From Exercitatus varius (GTDB lineage: Bacteria; Pseudomonadota; Gammaproteobacteria; Enterobacterales; Pasteurellaceae), in contig NZ_JARQTO010000005.1 of NCBI RefSeq assembly GCF_029577735.1, positions 1-64,000 on the forward strand: a stretch of 64,000 nucleotides of DNA, read 5' to 3'. This document shows positions 9,277-18,739 of the stretch, piece after piece. The notes beneath the pieces were generated by a model, which searched no databases, was not told the origin of the DNA, and worked only from the letters and a program-made list of their open reading frames with translations. How positions within the stretch are numbered: the stretch's first letter is position 1; each line of letters begins with the position of its first letter. The position numbers and the translations under genes are program-made.

Positions 9277-10231
9277 AATGATGCGCCAGGATTTCCGCGT
9301 CATAACGCAGCATTAATAAATCCGCTTCCCAATCGTCGAAGGCGGGAATCGGTTGATTAAACAAATATTCCTGAATCAACCAGCGCGGATAATTGGCGCC
9401 CGCCAGATAACTCAACGGATAACCGCCGCCGAAACGCGGATTAATTTCAATTCCCAGAATTTCGGCGCTAGATTTGTGATAAAACACCTGCACCGTCAAA
9501 CAACCGCGCGCGCCCGGCAAACGAGACAATTTTTCCGATAACTGAGTGACGATGGCGTTTTTCTTGGTCACGCCTTTATTGATTTCGCCCGCCCGCACAA
9601 AAATTCGCTTTCTCGGCACCGCACTTTTCAGCACGGAATGTTTGTCAAAATAACAATCTACGGTGTATTCGTCGTATTCCGCCGGCGAAATATACTGCAT
9701 AAACATGAGTTCGGGATTTTCCAGCTGCTCCGGTGAAATATCCTCCGGTTTTTCCGCCACAAAAATCCCTTTGCTCAAACTGCCGTTATAAGGTTTCACA
9801 AAAACCGGATATTCAAACCGACCTTTCTCAAATTGTTTAGGCACGGCAATACCCTGTTCAACAAACAATTGGTTGGTTAATCGTTTATCGCGACATTTTC
9901 TGACAAATTCCGCATCACTGACGGAAATAAAAATGCCTTTATCCTTAAACTGCTGCAAGTGTTCGCTTAAAACCAATAATTCCGTATCAATGGTCGGAAC
10001 AATTAATTTCACGTTATTTGCTTCGCAAATTTCAAGTAATGTCGGGATATAACCGGCATCCGTCACCCGAGGCACCCGGAAACGGTCGTCCGCCACATAA
10101 CAGGCCGGCGCCAGTTCGGGATTTAAATCCACGGTCAACACTTTTCCGCCGCTCACTAATTGCGATAATTCTTTTTTAAACGCCTGAACGAGAGAAACCC
10201 GTTGTCCGGCTGAGGTAACAAGAATGTTCAT
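9266..10231 (-). CDS. ATP-grasp ligase (CarB/PylC-like)
   Basis: 321-residue ATP-grasp protein that would form an amide or similar bond via an acyl-phosphate. The N-terminal Rossmann-like part reads MNILVTSAGQRVSLV. The ATP-grasp core follows, with YPVFVKPYNGSLSKGI, an acidic segment (YTVDCYF) and the metal-binding EINPRFGGGYPLS near residues 280-290. Its ATG overlaps the TGA of the PglC-like gene (ATGA), implying coupled translation. In Neisseria PglB2 an ATP-grasp domain is fused to a PglC-type transferase and adds glycerate to an aminosugar. By analogy I infer acylation of a 4-amino group on the first sugar. Confidence 0.82.
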   Translation of the reverse strand: MNILVTSAGQRVSLVQAFKKELSQLVSGGKVLTVDLNPELAPACYVADDRFRVPRVTDAGYIPTLLEICEANNVKLIVPTIDTELLVLSEHLQQFKDKGIFISVSDAEFVRKCRDKRLTNQLFVEQGIAVPKQFEKGRFEYPVFVKPYNGSLSKGIFVAEKPEDISPEQLENPELMFMQYISPAEYDEYTVDCYFDKHSVLKSAVPRKRIFVRAGEINKGVTKKNAIVTQLSEKLSRLPGARGCLTVQVFYHKSSAEILGIEINPRFGGGYPLSYLAGANYPRWLIQEYLFNQPIPAFDDWEADLLMLRYDAEILAHHYEK

Positions 10232-10827
10232 GATTTTTTATTCCCTTCAAATTTAGGCATAGTGGCGTCATTTGCCGCGTTAATATCGTCTTTCGCAATC
10301 ACTTTTTGAATGGTTTTCGCGATGATTTTCAAATCTAACCAGAATGATTGGTTTTCCACATACCAGGCATCCAATTCAAATTTTTGTTCCCAACTGATGG
10401 CGTTACGCCCGTTCACCTGAGCATAGCCGGTAATGCCCGGTTTCACGTCGTGGCGTTTAGCTTGCCGTTCGTTATAAAGCGGTAAATATTCCATCAGTAA
10501 CGGGCGAGGCCCTACCAGACTCATATCGCCTTTTAACACGTTCCAGAGCTCCGGTAATTCGTCCAGACTGGTGGCGCGAAGCATTTTACCAAACGGCGTT
10601 AAGCGTTCCGCATCCGGTAAAATATTGCCGTTATGATCCACGCCGTCTTTCATGGTTCTGAACTTAATCATCTCAAACGGTTTACCATGCAAGCCCGGAC
10701 GGATCTGCTTAAACAAAACCGGCGAACCCAAATTCCGTTTTACCTTATAAGCCACGAATAAATATACGGGTGAAAGCAAAACTAAGGCTGTCAGCGCAAT
10801 AACAATATCGAAAAAACGTTTTACCAT
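10228..10827 (-). CDS. PglC-like initiating phosphoglycosyltransferase
   Basis: Small monotopic phosphoglycosyltransferase, 199 aa. It transfers a phospho-sugar from a UDP-sugar to undecaprenyl phosphate, starting the repeat unit at the inner membrane. One N-terminal re-entrant hydrophobic helix (about 6-28) is followed by KFRTM, the Asp-Glu pair in SLDELPELWNVLKGDMS (residues 89-90) and LVGPRP. The C-terminus has GYAQVNGRN. Its small size without extra membrane helices is PglC-like rather than WbaP-like. That fits a 4-amino or bacillosamine-type substrate from the neighbouring genes. It overlaps wzy by 7 bp and the ATP-grasp gene by 4 bp. Confidence 0.9.
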   Translation of the reverse strand: MVKRFFDIVIALTALVLLSPVYLFVAYKVKRNLGSPVLFKQIRPGLHGKPFEMIKFRTMKDGVDHNGNILPDAERLTPFGKMLRATSLDELPELWNVLKGDMSLVGPRPLLMEYLPLYNERQAKRHDVKPGITGYAQVNGRNAISWEQKFELDAWYVENQSFWLDLKIIAKTIQKVIAKDDINAANDATMPKFEGNKKS

Positions 10828-12110
10828 GAAGAACTCCTACTGCCGACCGATTTCGAGCTGGCGAAAGTACCGTTTTTAGCCAGAACGGCATAAACTAAAA
10901 CCAGGAAAAGCGGATACCAGACTAACGGCAATCTCAAAATGGAAGACGGCACCCAAACGATCCAACAGAAATTAATAAAAATAAATAAAATAAATATGCG
11001 TTCTTTCCAGGCTAATAAATAATCGGTTAATACGTAATAAATAGCATTCAATATAAAATATAAAAATGATAAGAATGCAAAAATACCGAAAGCCAAATAA
11101 ATCTCAATAAAGAAACTATGCGGATTGGTATAACCCAACGGAAAACTTAACTTTATTCGGTCGAAATACTGAATGTAATCCCGCGGACCGTAACCCAACC
11201 AAAGAATTTTGAAATTATCTAAAAACGCGGTATAAATTTCTGTCCGATAACCGACGGACTTATCATCCGCCATAGAAAATATAACTAATGAAAAACGTTC
11301 TATCGGACGCTCTAGCCAATCAATTTTGGCAAGTAAAATAAATAACTCCTGCAACCAGGAAAGATTAAATATAAATAATACGACTACACAGGCGAAAAAC
11401 AGATATACCGCCTTAAAATAGACCGATGCATTTAAAAATAATATTAACATCAGCATAATCAGATAACTCAGTAATACCGACCGGGACGCACTAACTACCA
11501 CCGCCAGACCGATAATCAACAACAACGCATATCCGGTTAATTTCCATTTCCAATTGTTTTCTCGGATGATATAAAAAAATCCTATTAACGCGGCAAGTGA
11601 AATCATAATCACAGCCTGGTCATTAGTATTAAAGAAAAATCCTTTAAACGCATTATCGGTTACCGTTAATTCGTCATTACCCGACACCAACTGAAAACCC
11701 AGCAAAGCCTCAATAAAAAATCCTGCCAAAATAATTAACGACATTCCCAATAACAAACGTCGGATACCCGCTTCGCCATCATTCCGATTAAATGCCAAAA
11801 AAGAATAATGAAATAAGAAAATCACAATACCGAAAAAGAACGAATCCACCGCTTTATCCGTTGAAAACGAATTTAATAATGAAATTCCCACAAAGAAAAA
11901 CAGCGCATATAACGGAAATATCAGTTTTAAAAAGTCCTTTTCTATCTCTCTAAAAAAGAGAGTTATAAAAGATAAGAAAAAAAATACGAAACTCAGCGCA
12001 CTATCCAATCGAGGTAAGCCTAACAGATTAGATAATGCGGGCGAAAATATGACCAATCCCAATGCAAAAAATAATAACAGCTTAAAAGTACTGATAACGC
12101 TAATATTCAT
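10821..12110 (-). CDS. wzy: O-antigen/capsule polymerase-like membrane protein (Wzy)
   Basis: 429-residue, very hydrophobic protein with about eleven predicted membrane segments. It carries the Wzy_C/O-antigen ligase type signature LWLGYGPRDY...NPHSFFIE in a large periplasmic loop at about residues 305-335. The cluster also has Wzx, Wza and a Wzc-like co-polymerase, so it is best read as the polymerase joining lipid-linked repeat units in the periplasm. Sequence alone does not exclude a WaaL-type ligase. The AT-rich composition is usual for wzy genes. Confidence 0.8.
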   Translation of the reverse strand: MNISVISTFKLLLFFALGLVIFSPALSNLLGLPRLDSALSFVFFFLSFITLFFREIEKDFLKLIFPLYALFFFVGISLLNSFSTDKAVDSFFFGIVIFLFHYSFLAFNRNDGEAGIRRLLLGMSLIILAGFFIEALLGFQLVSGNDELTVTDNAFKGFFFNTNDQAVIMISLAALIGFFYIIRENNWKWKLTGYALLLIIGLAVVVSASRSVLLSYLIMLMLILFLNASVYFKAVYLFFACVVVLFIFNLSWLQELFILLAKIDWLERPIERFSLVIFSMADDKSVGYRTEIYTAFLDNFKILWLGYGPRDYIQYFDRIKLSFPLGYTNPHSFFIEIYLAFGIFAFLSFLYFILNAIYYVLTDYLLAWKERIFILFIFINFCWIVWVPSSILRLPLVWYPLFLVLVYAVLAKNGTFASSKSVGSRSSSW

Positions 12111-12111
12111 A

Positions 12112-13293
12112 TCAAATAATATTTTTGATTAATTTCTCAATTTCTTTATAAGAACGTTCACGTAAGAATTTCTCTTTCGCAAGCGATAAATTAACTTGAG
12201 ACATATTGTTTAAAACCGTTCTGTCTTCCGCCAATTTATTTAATTCGGCGGCCAATTCCCGATAATTCCCCGCCGCATATTGAATGCCACCGCCTTGCGC
12301 CAGCAGTTTTTCCACTTCCGGATGTTTCTGACAGCTTAAAATCGGCAATCCACAGCAAATATAATCGGATAATTTATTAGTAATACTGCCTTCCGACGAA
12401 GCTTTAATAGCATTCAGCGCCACATCGGAATCCGCCAGCATTCGCATGGCTTCGTTATAAGGATGAACGCCTAAAAACGCCACATGACCGCCCAATTGGC
12501 GGTTCAGCGCCTGCAGGGAAGCTTCATGCGGACCGGTGCCGATAAATTGAATGTTCACCTTCTCGCTGCACAACGGCGCGGCTTTCACCACGGTCTCCAA
12601 ATCATAACTGCCCGCCATGGTGCCTAAATAAGTGGCAATCAATTTACCCGTTGTTTTTTTATCCTCCGATTTGGCGAATAAAAAATCTCCGCCAATATAG
12701 ACCGCACTTTTCAGCGTATCCGGCAAATGATTCACATCCGCCCGGCGCAAATAAGTTTCCGAAACTGCCACTAACGCATCCGCATAGCCGTATGTTTTAT
12801 CGGCATAGCGCGTAATCGGCTTCATCAGCATTTTGCCGATTGGCGTAGAAAAAAACGCAATGGGCCCGGCAATAGCTTCCGGCCAAACATCCTGCACATC
12901 AATAACCAATTTAAAATTTTTACTTTGCTTATATTTGCCTAAAATATAATTTGTTCTAATTAACGGATAAGCGGAATAAACCACATCGATTTTTCGCTCA
13001 TAATTTTTTAAAAAGGTTTCAAAATGACGGCAAAACGCATGGTGGCTGATTAAGCGGCGAATACTGACATTTTTGGCGTATCCCGGTTCATCCAATAAAA
13101 CCACACTCACATTATCCAAGTGCGGTACGTTTTCGCGATGTTTTTTTAAGAAATGACAATATTTACTGGTCACCAATGTCACGTCAAATTCCGTCGATAA
13201 CATTTTGGCAAGATAAATAAATCGGTTCATTCCCATTTCATGAGGAAACGTGACATAAGGCGCAACAATCATAATGTGCTTTTTATCTTGCAT
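12112..13293 (-). CDS. Glycosyltransferase family 4
   Basis: 393-residue GT-B fold enzyme. The N-terminal glycine/hydrophobic block is HIMIVAPYVTFPHEMGMNRF. The acceptor-domain core is VIDVQDVWPEAI, and the C-terminal donor-binding region is GSITNKLSDYICCGLPIL. The DVWPE and NKLSDY features resemble WbuB-type amino-sugar transferases. It overlaps wzx by 11 bp. An uptake sequence lies within it (about 12,700-12,709), one of very few in this cluster. Donor and acceptor are unknown. Confidence 0.85.
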   Translation of the reverse strand: MQDKKHIMIVAPYVTFPHEMGMNRFIYLAKMLSTEFDVTLVTSKYCHFLKKHRENVPHLDNVSVVLLDEPGYAKNVSIRRLISHHAFCRHFETFLKNYERKIDVVYSAYPLIRTNYILGKYKQSKNFKLVIDVQDVWPEAIAGPIAFFSTPIGKMLMKPITRYADKTYGYADALVAVSETYLRRADVNHLPDTLKSAVYIGGDFLFAKSEDKKTTGKLIATYLGTMAGSYDLETVVKAAPLCSEKVNIQFIGTGPHEASLQALNRQLGGHVAFLGVHPYNEAMRMLADSDVALNAIKASSEGSITNKLSDYICCGLPILSCQKHPEVEKLLAQGGGIQYAAGNYRELAAELNKLAEDRTVLNNMSQVNLSLAKEKFLRERSYKEIEKLIKNII

Positions 13294-14590
13294 TTCTTAA
13301 TCCTTTTATAAAACTTACCATCATGCCGAAATCCGAAGGCTTCGGAACGATATGCCAAAACGCCCGACTTTGTGTCACTCGGTTAAAAGCAATCAATCGC
13401 AACACTAAATCCATGGTGTAGGCAAGCGTCGTCGCAATAGAGGCTCCGATTAATCCCCATAACGGCACAAGGCATAAACTCAATACCGTATTAATCCCGA
13501 ACACCCAGTAAGAATTTTTCAGATTTAATTCGGCAAATCCCCGGGCGGCAAGATCGTTAGCTAAAATTCTTGACGGTGTCCAGGCCAAAATTCCCGGCAA
13601 TAACAGCAATATTACGGACACCGCTTTCTCATATTCCGCACCGAATAAAATTCTTACGATAAGGGAAGACAAACAAGCAAATGCGATACCGATAACCAGC
13701 GTGACAATAAAGGTCAGTCTGGCGCTGTCTAATGTGAGTTTTGCGACTTCTCTGTCGTCACCGCCTTCCCCTAATTTATTGGATAATCGGGGGAGCAATA
13801 CCGTACTGACCGCCTGAGAAGGCAACCACAATTTTTCCGCCAGCTGCATCCCGACCGAATAAATACCCACCACTACCGGCGTAGTGAAATAACCTAAAAT
13901 CAACAATGAAAACCGATAATTCAACAAAGTAATAATGTTACTTAAATGAGATTTCAGTCCGTAACCGATAAAGTCGAAAAAAAAGCGTTTCAGCGAATAA
14001 GTTTCCACCTTGATTAATTTCAGGATAATTCGCAGTAAAATAAAGAAACTTATCCAATGGCTTAATACATAGGCGGTTAAAATAGAACTCACATCGTTTG
14101 AAAACAGAATCGCCACCATTGAAATCAGAAAAATGACTAACGGCTGAGCAACACAAACAATATTGAACCATTTAAAGTTCTGCACCGCCTGAATTAAAGA
14201 AGGCAATACGGTAAAAAATGTCTGCGGCAACAAAGAAGCCAAGGATAAATACAATAAACTCACCGGCACTTCATTAAAAAAATACTGCCCGAAATAATGC
14301 ACCACGATACCTAACGCCAAACCGGTCACTATCGATAAACCGGATAAGAAAATCAAATTGGCATACAACGCCTGGTTTTCATTAACCATTTTCCGCCCGA
14401 TGGCGTAAATATTGATACTCTGTAAACCAAAAGTAATGATTTGGGAAAATAACGTCGGCAACAAAATGGCTAACGTATATTGCCCCATTTGCTCGGTACC
14501 CAATCCTCTGGCAATTACAATTAATGTAATAACCTGCAGAATACCGACTAAAATCTGTCTGACAAAAACCGTCGATATTAATCTCACCAT
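13283..14590 (-). CDS. wzx: Lipid-linked repeat-unit flippase (Wzx)
   Basis: 435-residue MOP-superfamily membrane protein with about twelve hydrophobic segments. The N-terminus VRQILVGILQVITLIVIARG is typical of polysaccharide flippases. It would move the undecaprenyl-linked repeat unit to the periplasmic face for Wzy. It is flanked by glycosyltransferase genes, with an 11-bp overlap downstream and a 4-bp gap upstream, consistent with one tightly packed operon. Confidence 0.88.
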   Translation of the reverse strand: MVRLISTVFVRQILVGILQVITLIVIARGLGTEQMGQYTLAILLPTLFSQIITFGLQSINIYAIGRKMVNENQALYANLIFLSGLSIVTGLALGIVVHYFGQYFFNEVPVSLLYLSLASLLPQTFFTVLPSLIQAVQNFKWFNIVCVAQPLVIFLISMVAILFSNDVSSILTAYVLSHWISFFILLRIILKLIKVETYSLKRFFFDFIGYGLKSHLSNIITLLNYRFSLLILGYFTTPVVVGIYSVGMQLAEKLWLPSQAVSTVLLPRLSNKLGEGGDDREVAKLTLDSARLTFIVTLVIGIAFACLSSLIVRILFGAEYEKAVSVILLLLPGILAWTPSRILANDLAARGFAELNLKNSYWVFGINTVLSLCLVPLWGLIGASIATTLAYTMDLVLRLIAFNRVTQSRAFWHIVPKPSDFGMMVSFIKGLRNAR

Positions 14591-14594
14591 AACG

Positions 14595-15752
14595 TTACTT
14601 TTTATCTAAAATATCCCGATAAATATTTGTCAGTTTATTGACAAACGGCTTTTTGGAATAGGCATCGATACAGCGCCGCCGGATTTGCTCGTTATCAAAT
14701 TTTTCCTGATTGGCAAGAAATTCCAAAATACCTTTCGCCAGTTCCTTTTCATCACCCGCTTTGACAAATAAACCGTCACCTTCCGTTAAAATGGATTCGG
14801 GTCCGCCACACAATGTAGATACCACCGGTGTACCTTGTGACAAAGCTTCGATAACCACCACGCCGAAAGTCTCGATATAACTGGAAAGAACAAAACCCAG
14901 ACTTTCTTTCATTAATTGGCAAACTTCCCCGCGGGAAAGCGCCCCCAGTAAAGTTACGTTATTTTCCAGACCTAAAGTTTTGATTAGCATTTCCAGTTTG
15001 GCCCGTTCGGGACCCTCTCCGCCAATCATGAGCTTTAATTGCGGATATTCTTCCACAACGTTGGCAAAGGCTTTGATTAATACATCAAATCCTTTCTTTG
15101 CATGTAAAAATGCGACGGCGCACAGCTGATATTTTCGCGCCGATAAATTCATCGAACTTTCGACAAACAAATCATCCAGCAAATTAGGAAAAACCGTCCA
15201 TTCTTTACCGTTTAATTTCTGTTTTAACAGATCCGCCAGGCTTTTACTGACAGCCAATAATTTGCTTGCCGCCGCTTCGGAGCGTTTCAAATACGGCCAT
15301 TCCCAGTCTTTCACCAATCCCCGTCCGAAAACCGAACTGTGCTCGGTAACACAGTAAGGAATTTGATATTTTTTATGGATTTCCAGTGCCAAAGGCCCCG
15401 CATGTAATAAACTATGCACATGCAAAATATCCGGCATGCCTTGTTCTTTAACATAACGTTCGAATAATGCCAATCCGGCTTTCACCCAACGCTTTAAATC
15501 CAAGTAAGGAATCTTAGGAAACCAGAATACGCCATGTTGAAAATACGTGCTAATATTGCCGTCCTGCCAGAATTCTTGATCATAACGACCCAGAACCGCA
15601 TTTTTACCTAACCGTAATGATCTAAACTGCGGCGCAATCACACCGACTTTCACACCGGAATCAGCGAGAACATTAGCTTGTTCTCGAAAAAATGCGCCGT
15701 TCAGATCATCTTTATGTAAAGGGTACCAAGACGGCAATATCAGAATATGCAT
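14595..15752 (-). CDS. Glycosyltransferase family 4
   Basis: 385-residue retaining GT4 enzyme. The N-terminus MHILILPSWYPLHKDDLNG is followed by DILHVHSLLHAGPLAL and CVTEHSS. The E-x7-E donor motif SSYIETFGVVVIEALSQGTP is clear, as is GGEGPERAKLE. It shares one base with the upstream glycosyltransferase gene (TAATG arrangement). It is cytoplasmic and adds one sugar of the repeat unit; specificity is unknown. Confidence 0.88.
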   Translation of the reverse strand: MHILILPSWYPLHKDDLNGAFFREQANVLADSGVKVGVIAPQFRSLRLGKNAVLGRYDQEFWQDGNISTYFQHGVFWFPKIPYLDLKRWVKAGLALFERYVKEQGMPDILHVHSLLHAGPLALEIHKKYQIPYCVTEHSSVFGRGLVKDWEWPYLKRSEAAASKLLAVSKSLADLLKQKLNGKEWTVFPNLLDDLFVESSMNLSARKYQLCAVAFLHAKKGFDVLIKAFANVVEEYPQLKLMIGGEGPERAKLEMLIKTLGLENNVTLLGALSRGEVCQLMKESLGFVLSSYIETFGVVVIEALSQGTPVVSTLCGGPESILTEGDGLFVKAGDEKELAKGILEFLANQEKFDNEQIRRRCIDAYSKKPFVNKLTNIYRDILDKK

Positions 15753-16855
15753 TACAATTCCTTATATAATTTCAACAATTTTTGTGCATATTTTTTCGGA
15801 TCGCATTCGCGAATAATCAAATCATACGCATTATTCACATAAGATTCGGTTGCCGTTTTATCGTCAATCGTCCGGCAAACCGCTTCCGCCATAGCGGCGA
15901 TATCGCGCGGCTCAATCAGATGTCCCGTACTACCGTTTATCACGATTTCTTCAATGCCCGCAGCTCTAAAGGCACAAACCGGCACTTTCATAATCATCGC
16001 CTCGACAATGGAATTGGATAAGCCTGCACCGCTGTCACCGTCAACAACCAGCGGACTGACAAACACATCGACACCGTCCATAAAATCAGTCACATCCGAT
16101 ACATTGCCCGCAAACTTCACCTGTTGCTCAATCCCTAAATCTCCGGCAATCTTTTCCAAGACCCCGCGATGCGGGCCATCACCGCCAATAACAAATTCAA
16201 ACTGACGTTCCGGGTGATAAGTTAAACAATATTTCGCGAAATCCAGAAATAACTCAACGCTGCGCCCTTCCCGCAAAGCGGATAAAGTACCAATCACAAA
16301 CCGCGACTTTTCCAAGGACTTCATCGGCTTGCTGGTCGGAATTAAACGATATGCATTGTAAATATAAGAAGTTTGCACCTCCGGATAACCGTAGCGAATC
16401 AGCTTTTGTTGTTCAAGCTTACAATTTCCCAGCCCTCTCACGCCCATTTTGACAAAAAACGGTACGACTTTTTGATAAGTCTCATGATCCAAACCGCGCG
16501 ATGTCCAGAAAATCTTCACTTGTTTATTTTTGAAGAATTTCTTCGCCAACCAAATAAACAACAACGGACGCGCCATTTGGGCATGAATCACATCAATTTG
16601 CTTATCATTCACCGTTTTCACCAACTGATAAACATAATTAAGTAGTTTCAGCGGATTCTTGGTATGACAATCCGCATTAATTTGTTGAATACCCAATTTG
16701 TTGATGGTATCAAACAGCGGTCCGGTTTTACCGAAAACCGTCACCGACTCCACGAGCGGATTCAATTCGGTGGCGGCAATCAGAGTAGCGATCTCCGTTC
16801 CGCCGATATGCCCCATATCGCTCACCAGCAATACGCGTAATTTAGCCTGGCCCAT
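15752..16855 (-). CDS. Glycosyltransferase family 4
   Basis: 367-residue GT4-type enzyme. The N-terminal loop LLVSDMGHIGGTEIATL is typical, followed by DVIHAQMARPLLF, VIGGDGPHRGVLE and the donor-site region SIVEAMIMKVPVCAFRAAG. This is the third dedicated glycosyltransferase. With the PglC-like initiator it suggests a repeat unit of about four sugars. It lies 11 bp downstream of the WbpE-like gene. Confidence 0.86.
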   Translation of the reverse strand: MGQAKLRVLLVSDMGHIGGTEIATLIAATELNPLVESVTVFGKTGPLFDTINKLGIQQINADCHTKNPLKLLNYVYQLVKTVNDKQIDVIHAQMARPLLFIWLAKKFFKNKQVKIFWTSRGLDHETYQKVVPFFVKMGVRGLGNCKLEQQKLIRYGYPEVQTSYIYNAYRLIPTSKPMKSLEKSRFVIGTLSALREGRSVELFLDFAKYCLTYHPERQFEFVIGGDGPHRGVLEKIAGDLGIEQQVKFAGNVSDVTDFMDGVDVFVSPLVVDGDSGAGLSNSIVEAMIMKVPVCAFRAAGIEEIVINGSTGHLIEPRDIAAMAEAVCRTIDDKTATESYVNNAYDLIIRECDPKKYAQKLLKLYKEL

Positions 16856-16866
16856 GGCGAAAAATC

Positions 16867-17943
16867 CTATACTAAACTTTGCACAATCTTTTGCTGTTCT
16901 TCCGATGTGAGATACGGATGCATCGGCAAACTCATCACACGTTCGGCAATTAAATCTCCCACCGGTAAATTGATACGGCTATCCGCTACCGCCGGTTGTT
17001 TATTTAACGGAATCGGATAATGAACTGCGGTCGGAATTCCCAACGTTTTTAGTTTTTCCTGTACCTCGGCACGATTATCCACTTGGATGGTGTACTGCGC
17101 CCAGGCGCTTTGGTTATGCGCTTCAATAAACGGCGTGCTGTTGATGCCGGCTTGATTAAACAAACGGGTATAGTTTTCCGCCACCCGTTGACGGGCTGAA
17201 ATTTCATCGTCCAGGATCGCCAGTTTTGGCAACAAAATCGCCGCCTGTAAGGTGTCTAAACGGCTGTTTACGCCCACGCGGATATGATGATAACGACGAT
17301 CCTGACCGTGTCTTGCCACCTGACGAATCACTTTTGCCAATTCATCATCGTTAGTAAAAATTGCACCGCCGTCGCCATAACAGCCTAAAGGTTTGCTTGG
17401 GAAAAAGCTGGTACAGGCAATAGTGGTTAAATTGCAACTTTTACGATTTTTATAGCTCGCGCCGAAACTTTGTGCGGCATCTTCAATGACCGGTAAGTTA
17501 TATTTCTGTGCCACGGCATTTACCGCATCAAAATCCGCACATTGTCCGTACAAACTCACGGGAATAATGGCTTTAGTACGCGGTGTGATTGCCGCTTCCA
17601 GTTTCGCCGCGTCAATATTGTAGGTTTTCGGATCCACATCCACATAAACCGGTTTTGCGCCTAATAAAGCGACGGTTTCCGCCGTAGCGATATAAGTAAA
17701 TCCCGGGGTAATCACTTCATCACCGGCGCCGATGCCCAACGCCATTTGCGCAATTTGTAACGCATCCGTGCCGTTAGCGCAGCTGATACAATATTTTGCG
17801 CCGACATAAGCCGCCAGCTTTTCTTCCAATTCCGCGACTTCCGGACCTAAAATATATTTACCGTGCGCCAACACTTTCTGAATACCCGCGTCAATTTGCG
17901 CTTTAATTCTTTGCTGCTGAGCATTTAAATCAATGAATTCCAT
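16867..17943 (-). CDS. wbpE: UDP-3-keto-GlcNAcA aminotransferase (WbpE-like)
   Basis: 358-residue DegT-family PLP enzyme with the lysine in SFFPSKPLGCYGDGGAI (Lys184). It predicts transamination of UDP-2-acetamido-3-keto-glucuronic acid to the 3-amino sugar with glutamate. The assignment as WbpE rests on context: it sits with WbpA-, WbpB- and WbpD-like genes, and the four together make UDP-2,3-diacetamido-2,3-dideoxy-glucuronate in Pseudomonas and Bordetella. It lies 13 bp after wbpD. Confidence 0.88.
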   Translation of the reverse strand: MEFIDLNAQQQRIKAQIDAGIQKVLAHGKYILGPEVAELEEKLAAYVGAKYCISCANGTDALQIAQMALGIGAGDEVITPGFTYIATAETVALLGAKPVYVDVDPKTYNIDAAKLEAAITPRTKAIIPVSLYGQCADFDAVNAVAQKYNLPVIEDAAQSFGASYKNRKSCNLTTIACTSFFPSKPLGCYGDGGAIFTNDDELAKVIRQVARHGQDRRYHHIRVGVNSRLDTLQAAILLPKLAILDDEISARQRVAENYTRLFNQAGINSTPFIEAHNQSAWAQYTIQVDNRAEVQEKLKTLGIPTAVHYPIPLNKQPAVADSRINLPVGDLIAERVMSLPMHPYLTSEEQQKIVQSLV

Positions 17944-17956
17944 CTTCTTTACCTGC

Positions 17957-18532
17957 TTATAATTTCTTCAACACATGACCGTCCAAACGGTAAACCTCTC
18001 CCGTGTGCGGACACCGGGCTTCGGCTTGTCCCGACAACGGCAAATCCAATTGTTCGCCGTATTCGCTCATCCAACCGATTTGTTTGGCCGGCACGCCCAC
18101 CATTAAGGCATAATCCGGCACATCCCGATTAATCACCGCACCTGCGCCGATAAAGGCGTAAGCGCCGATCGTCACGCCGCATACAATGGTGGAATTGGCG
18201 CCCAAAGTCGCGCCTTTTTTTACCAAAGTATCTTTATATTCGCTTTTCCGCTCAATCAACGAACGCGGGTTGTACACATTGGTAAAAACCATGCTCGGAC
18301 CGCAAAAAACCCCTTCTTCCAAATATACATTGTCGTATACGGAAACGTTATTCTGAATTTTGCAACGATCGCCGATACGGACTTTATTGCCCACAAACAC
18401 ATTTTGTCCCAGCGACACCTCTTTACCGATTTTGGCGCCGCCGCATACGTGGGCGAAATGCCAAACTCTTGAGCCGTCACCGATCTCGGCACCCTCGTCA
18501 ACGATTGCCGACGGATGTTGATAATAGTTCAT
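17957..18532 (-). CDS. wbpD: UDP-GlcNAc3NA 3-N-acetyltransferase (WbpD-like)
   Basis: Left-handed beta-helix acyltransferase, 192 aa from the chosen ATG (18532), which has GGGA at good spacing. The open frame extends 18 codons further without homology. Hexapeptide repeats run from AEIGDGSRVWHFAHV through KIGKEVSLGQNVFVG and IGAYAFIGAGAVI, with VPAKQIGWMSEYG near the C-terminus. It would acetylate the 3-amino group made by WbpE, using acetyl-CoA. Confidence 0.9.
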   Translation of the reverse strand: MNYYQHPSAIVDEGAEIGDGSRVWHFAHVCGGAKIGKEVSLGQNVFVGNKVRIGDRCKIQNNVSVYDNVYLEEGVFCGPSMVFTNVYNPRSLIERKSEYKDTLVKKGATLGANSTIVCGVTIGAYAFIGAGAVINRDVPDYALMVGVPAKQIGWMSEYGEQLDLPLSGQAEARCPHTGEVYRLDGHVLKKL

Positions 18533-18610
18533 AATGTTGGTTTCCCGTTGAATAGTTGAATGGATATCGCTTCGCGTTTTATACAAAATTCTTAAAGATT
18601 AAATGCAATC

Positions 18611-18705
18611 CTCGAATGGGCTATGTATAAATTATGGTCAAAAAACAATCTAAAAAAACGTTGCTTTTTGTGACCGCACTTTTATATAGCCCAAACTCGA
18701 ATTGC
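18611..18705. other. Nested inverted repeat with an uptake sequence, inside the wbp operon
   Basis: The outer arms TCGAATGGGCTATGTATAAA and TTTATATAGCCCAAACTCGA are near-complementary. Between them a second pair, GGTCAAAAA / TTTTTGTGACC, brackets the core, which ends in the uptake sequence GACCGCACTT (18,672-18,681). It lies in the ~207-bp gap between wbpB and wbpD, the largest gap in the operon. Confidence 0.6.
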
Positions 18706-18739
18706 AATTGAACTGCTTGCTAGTGCACTCAATTGAGGT

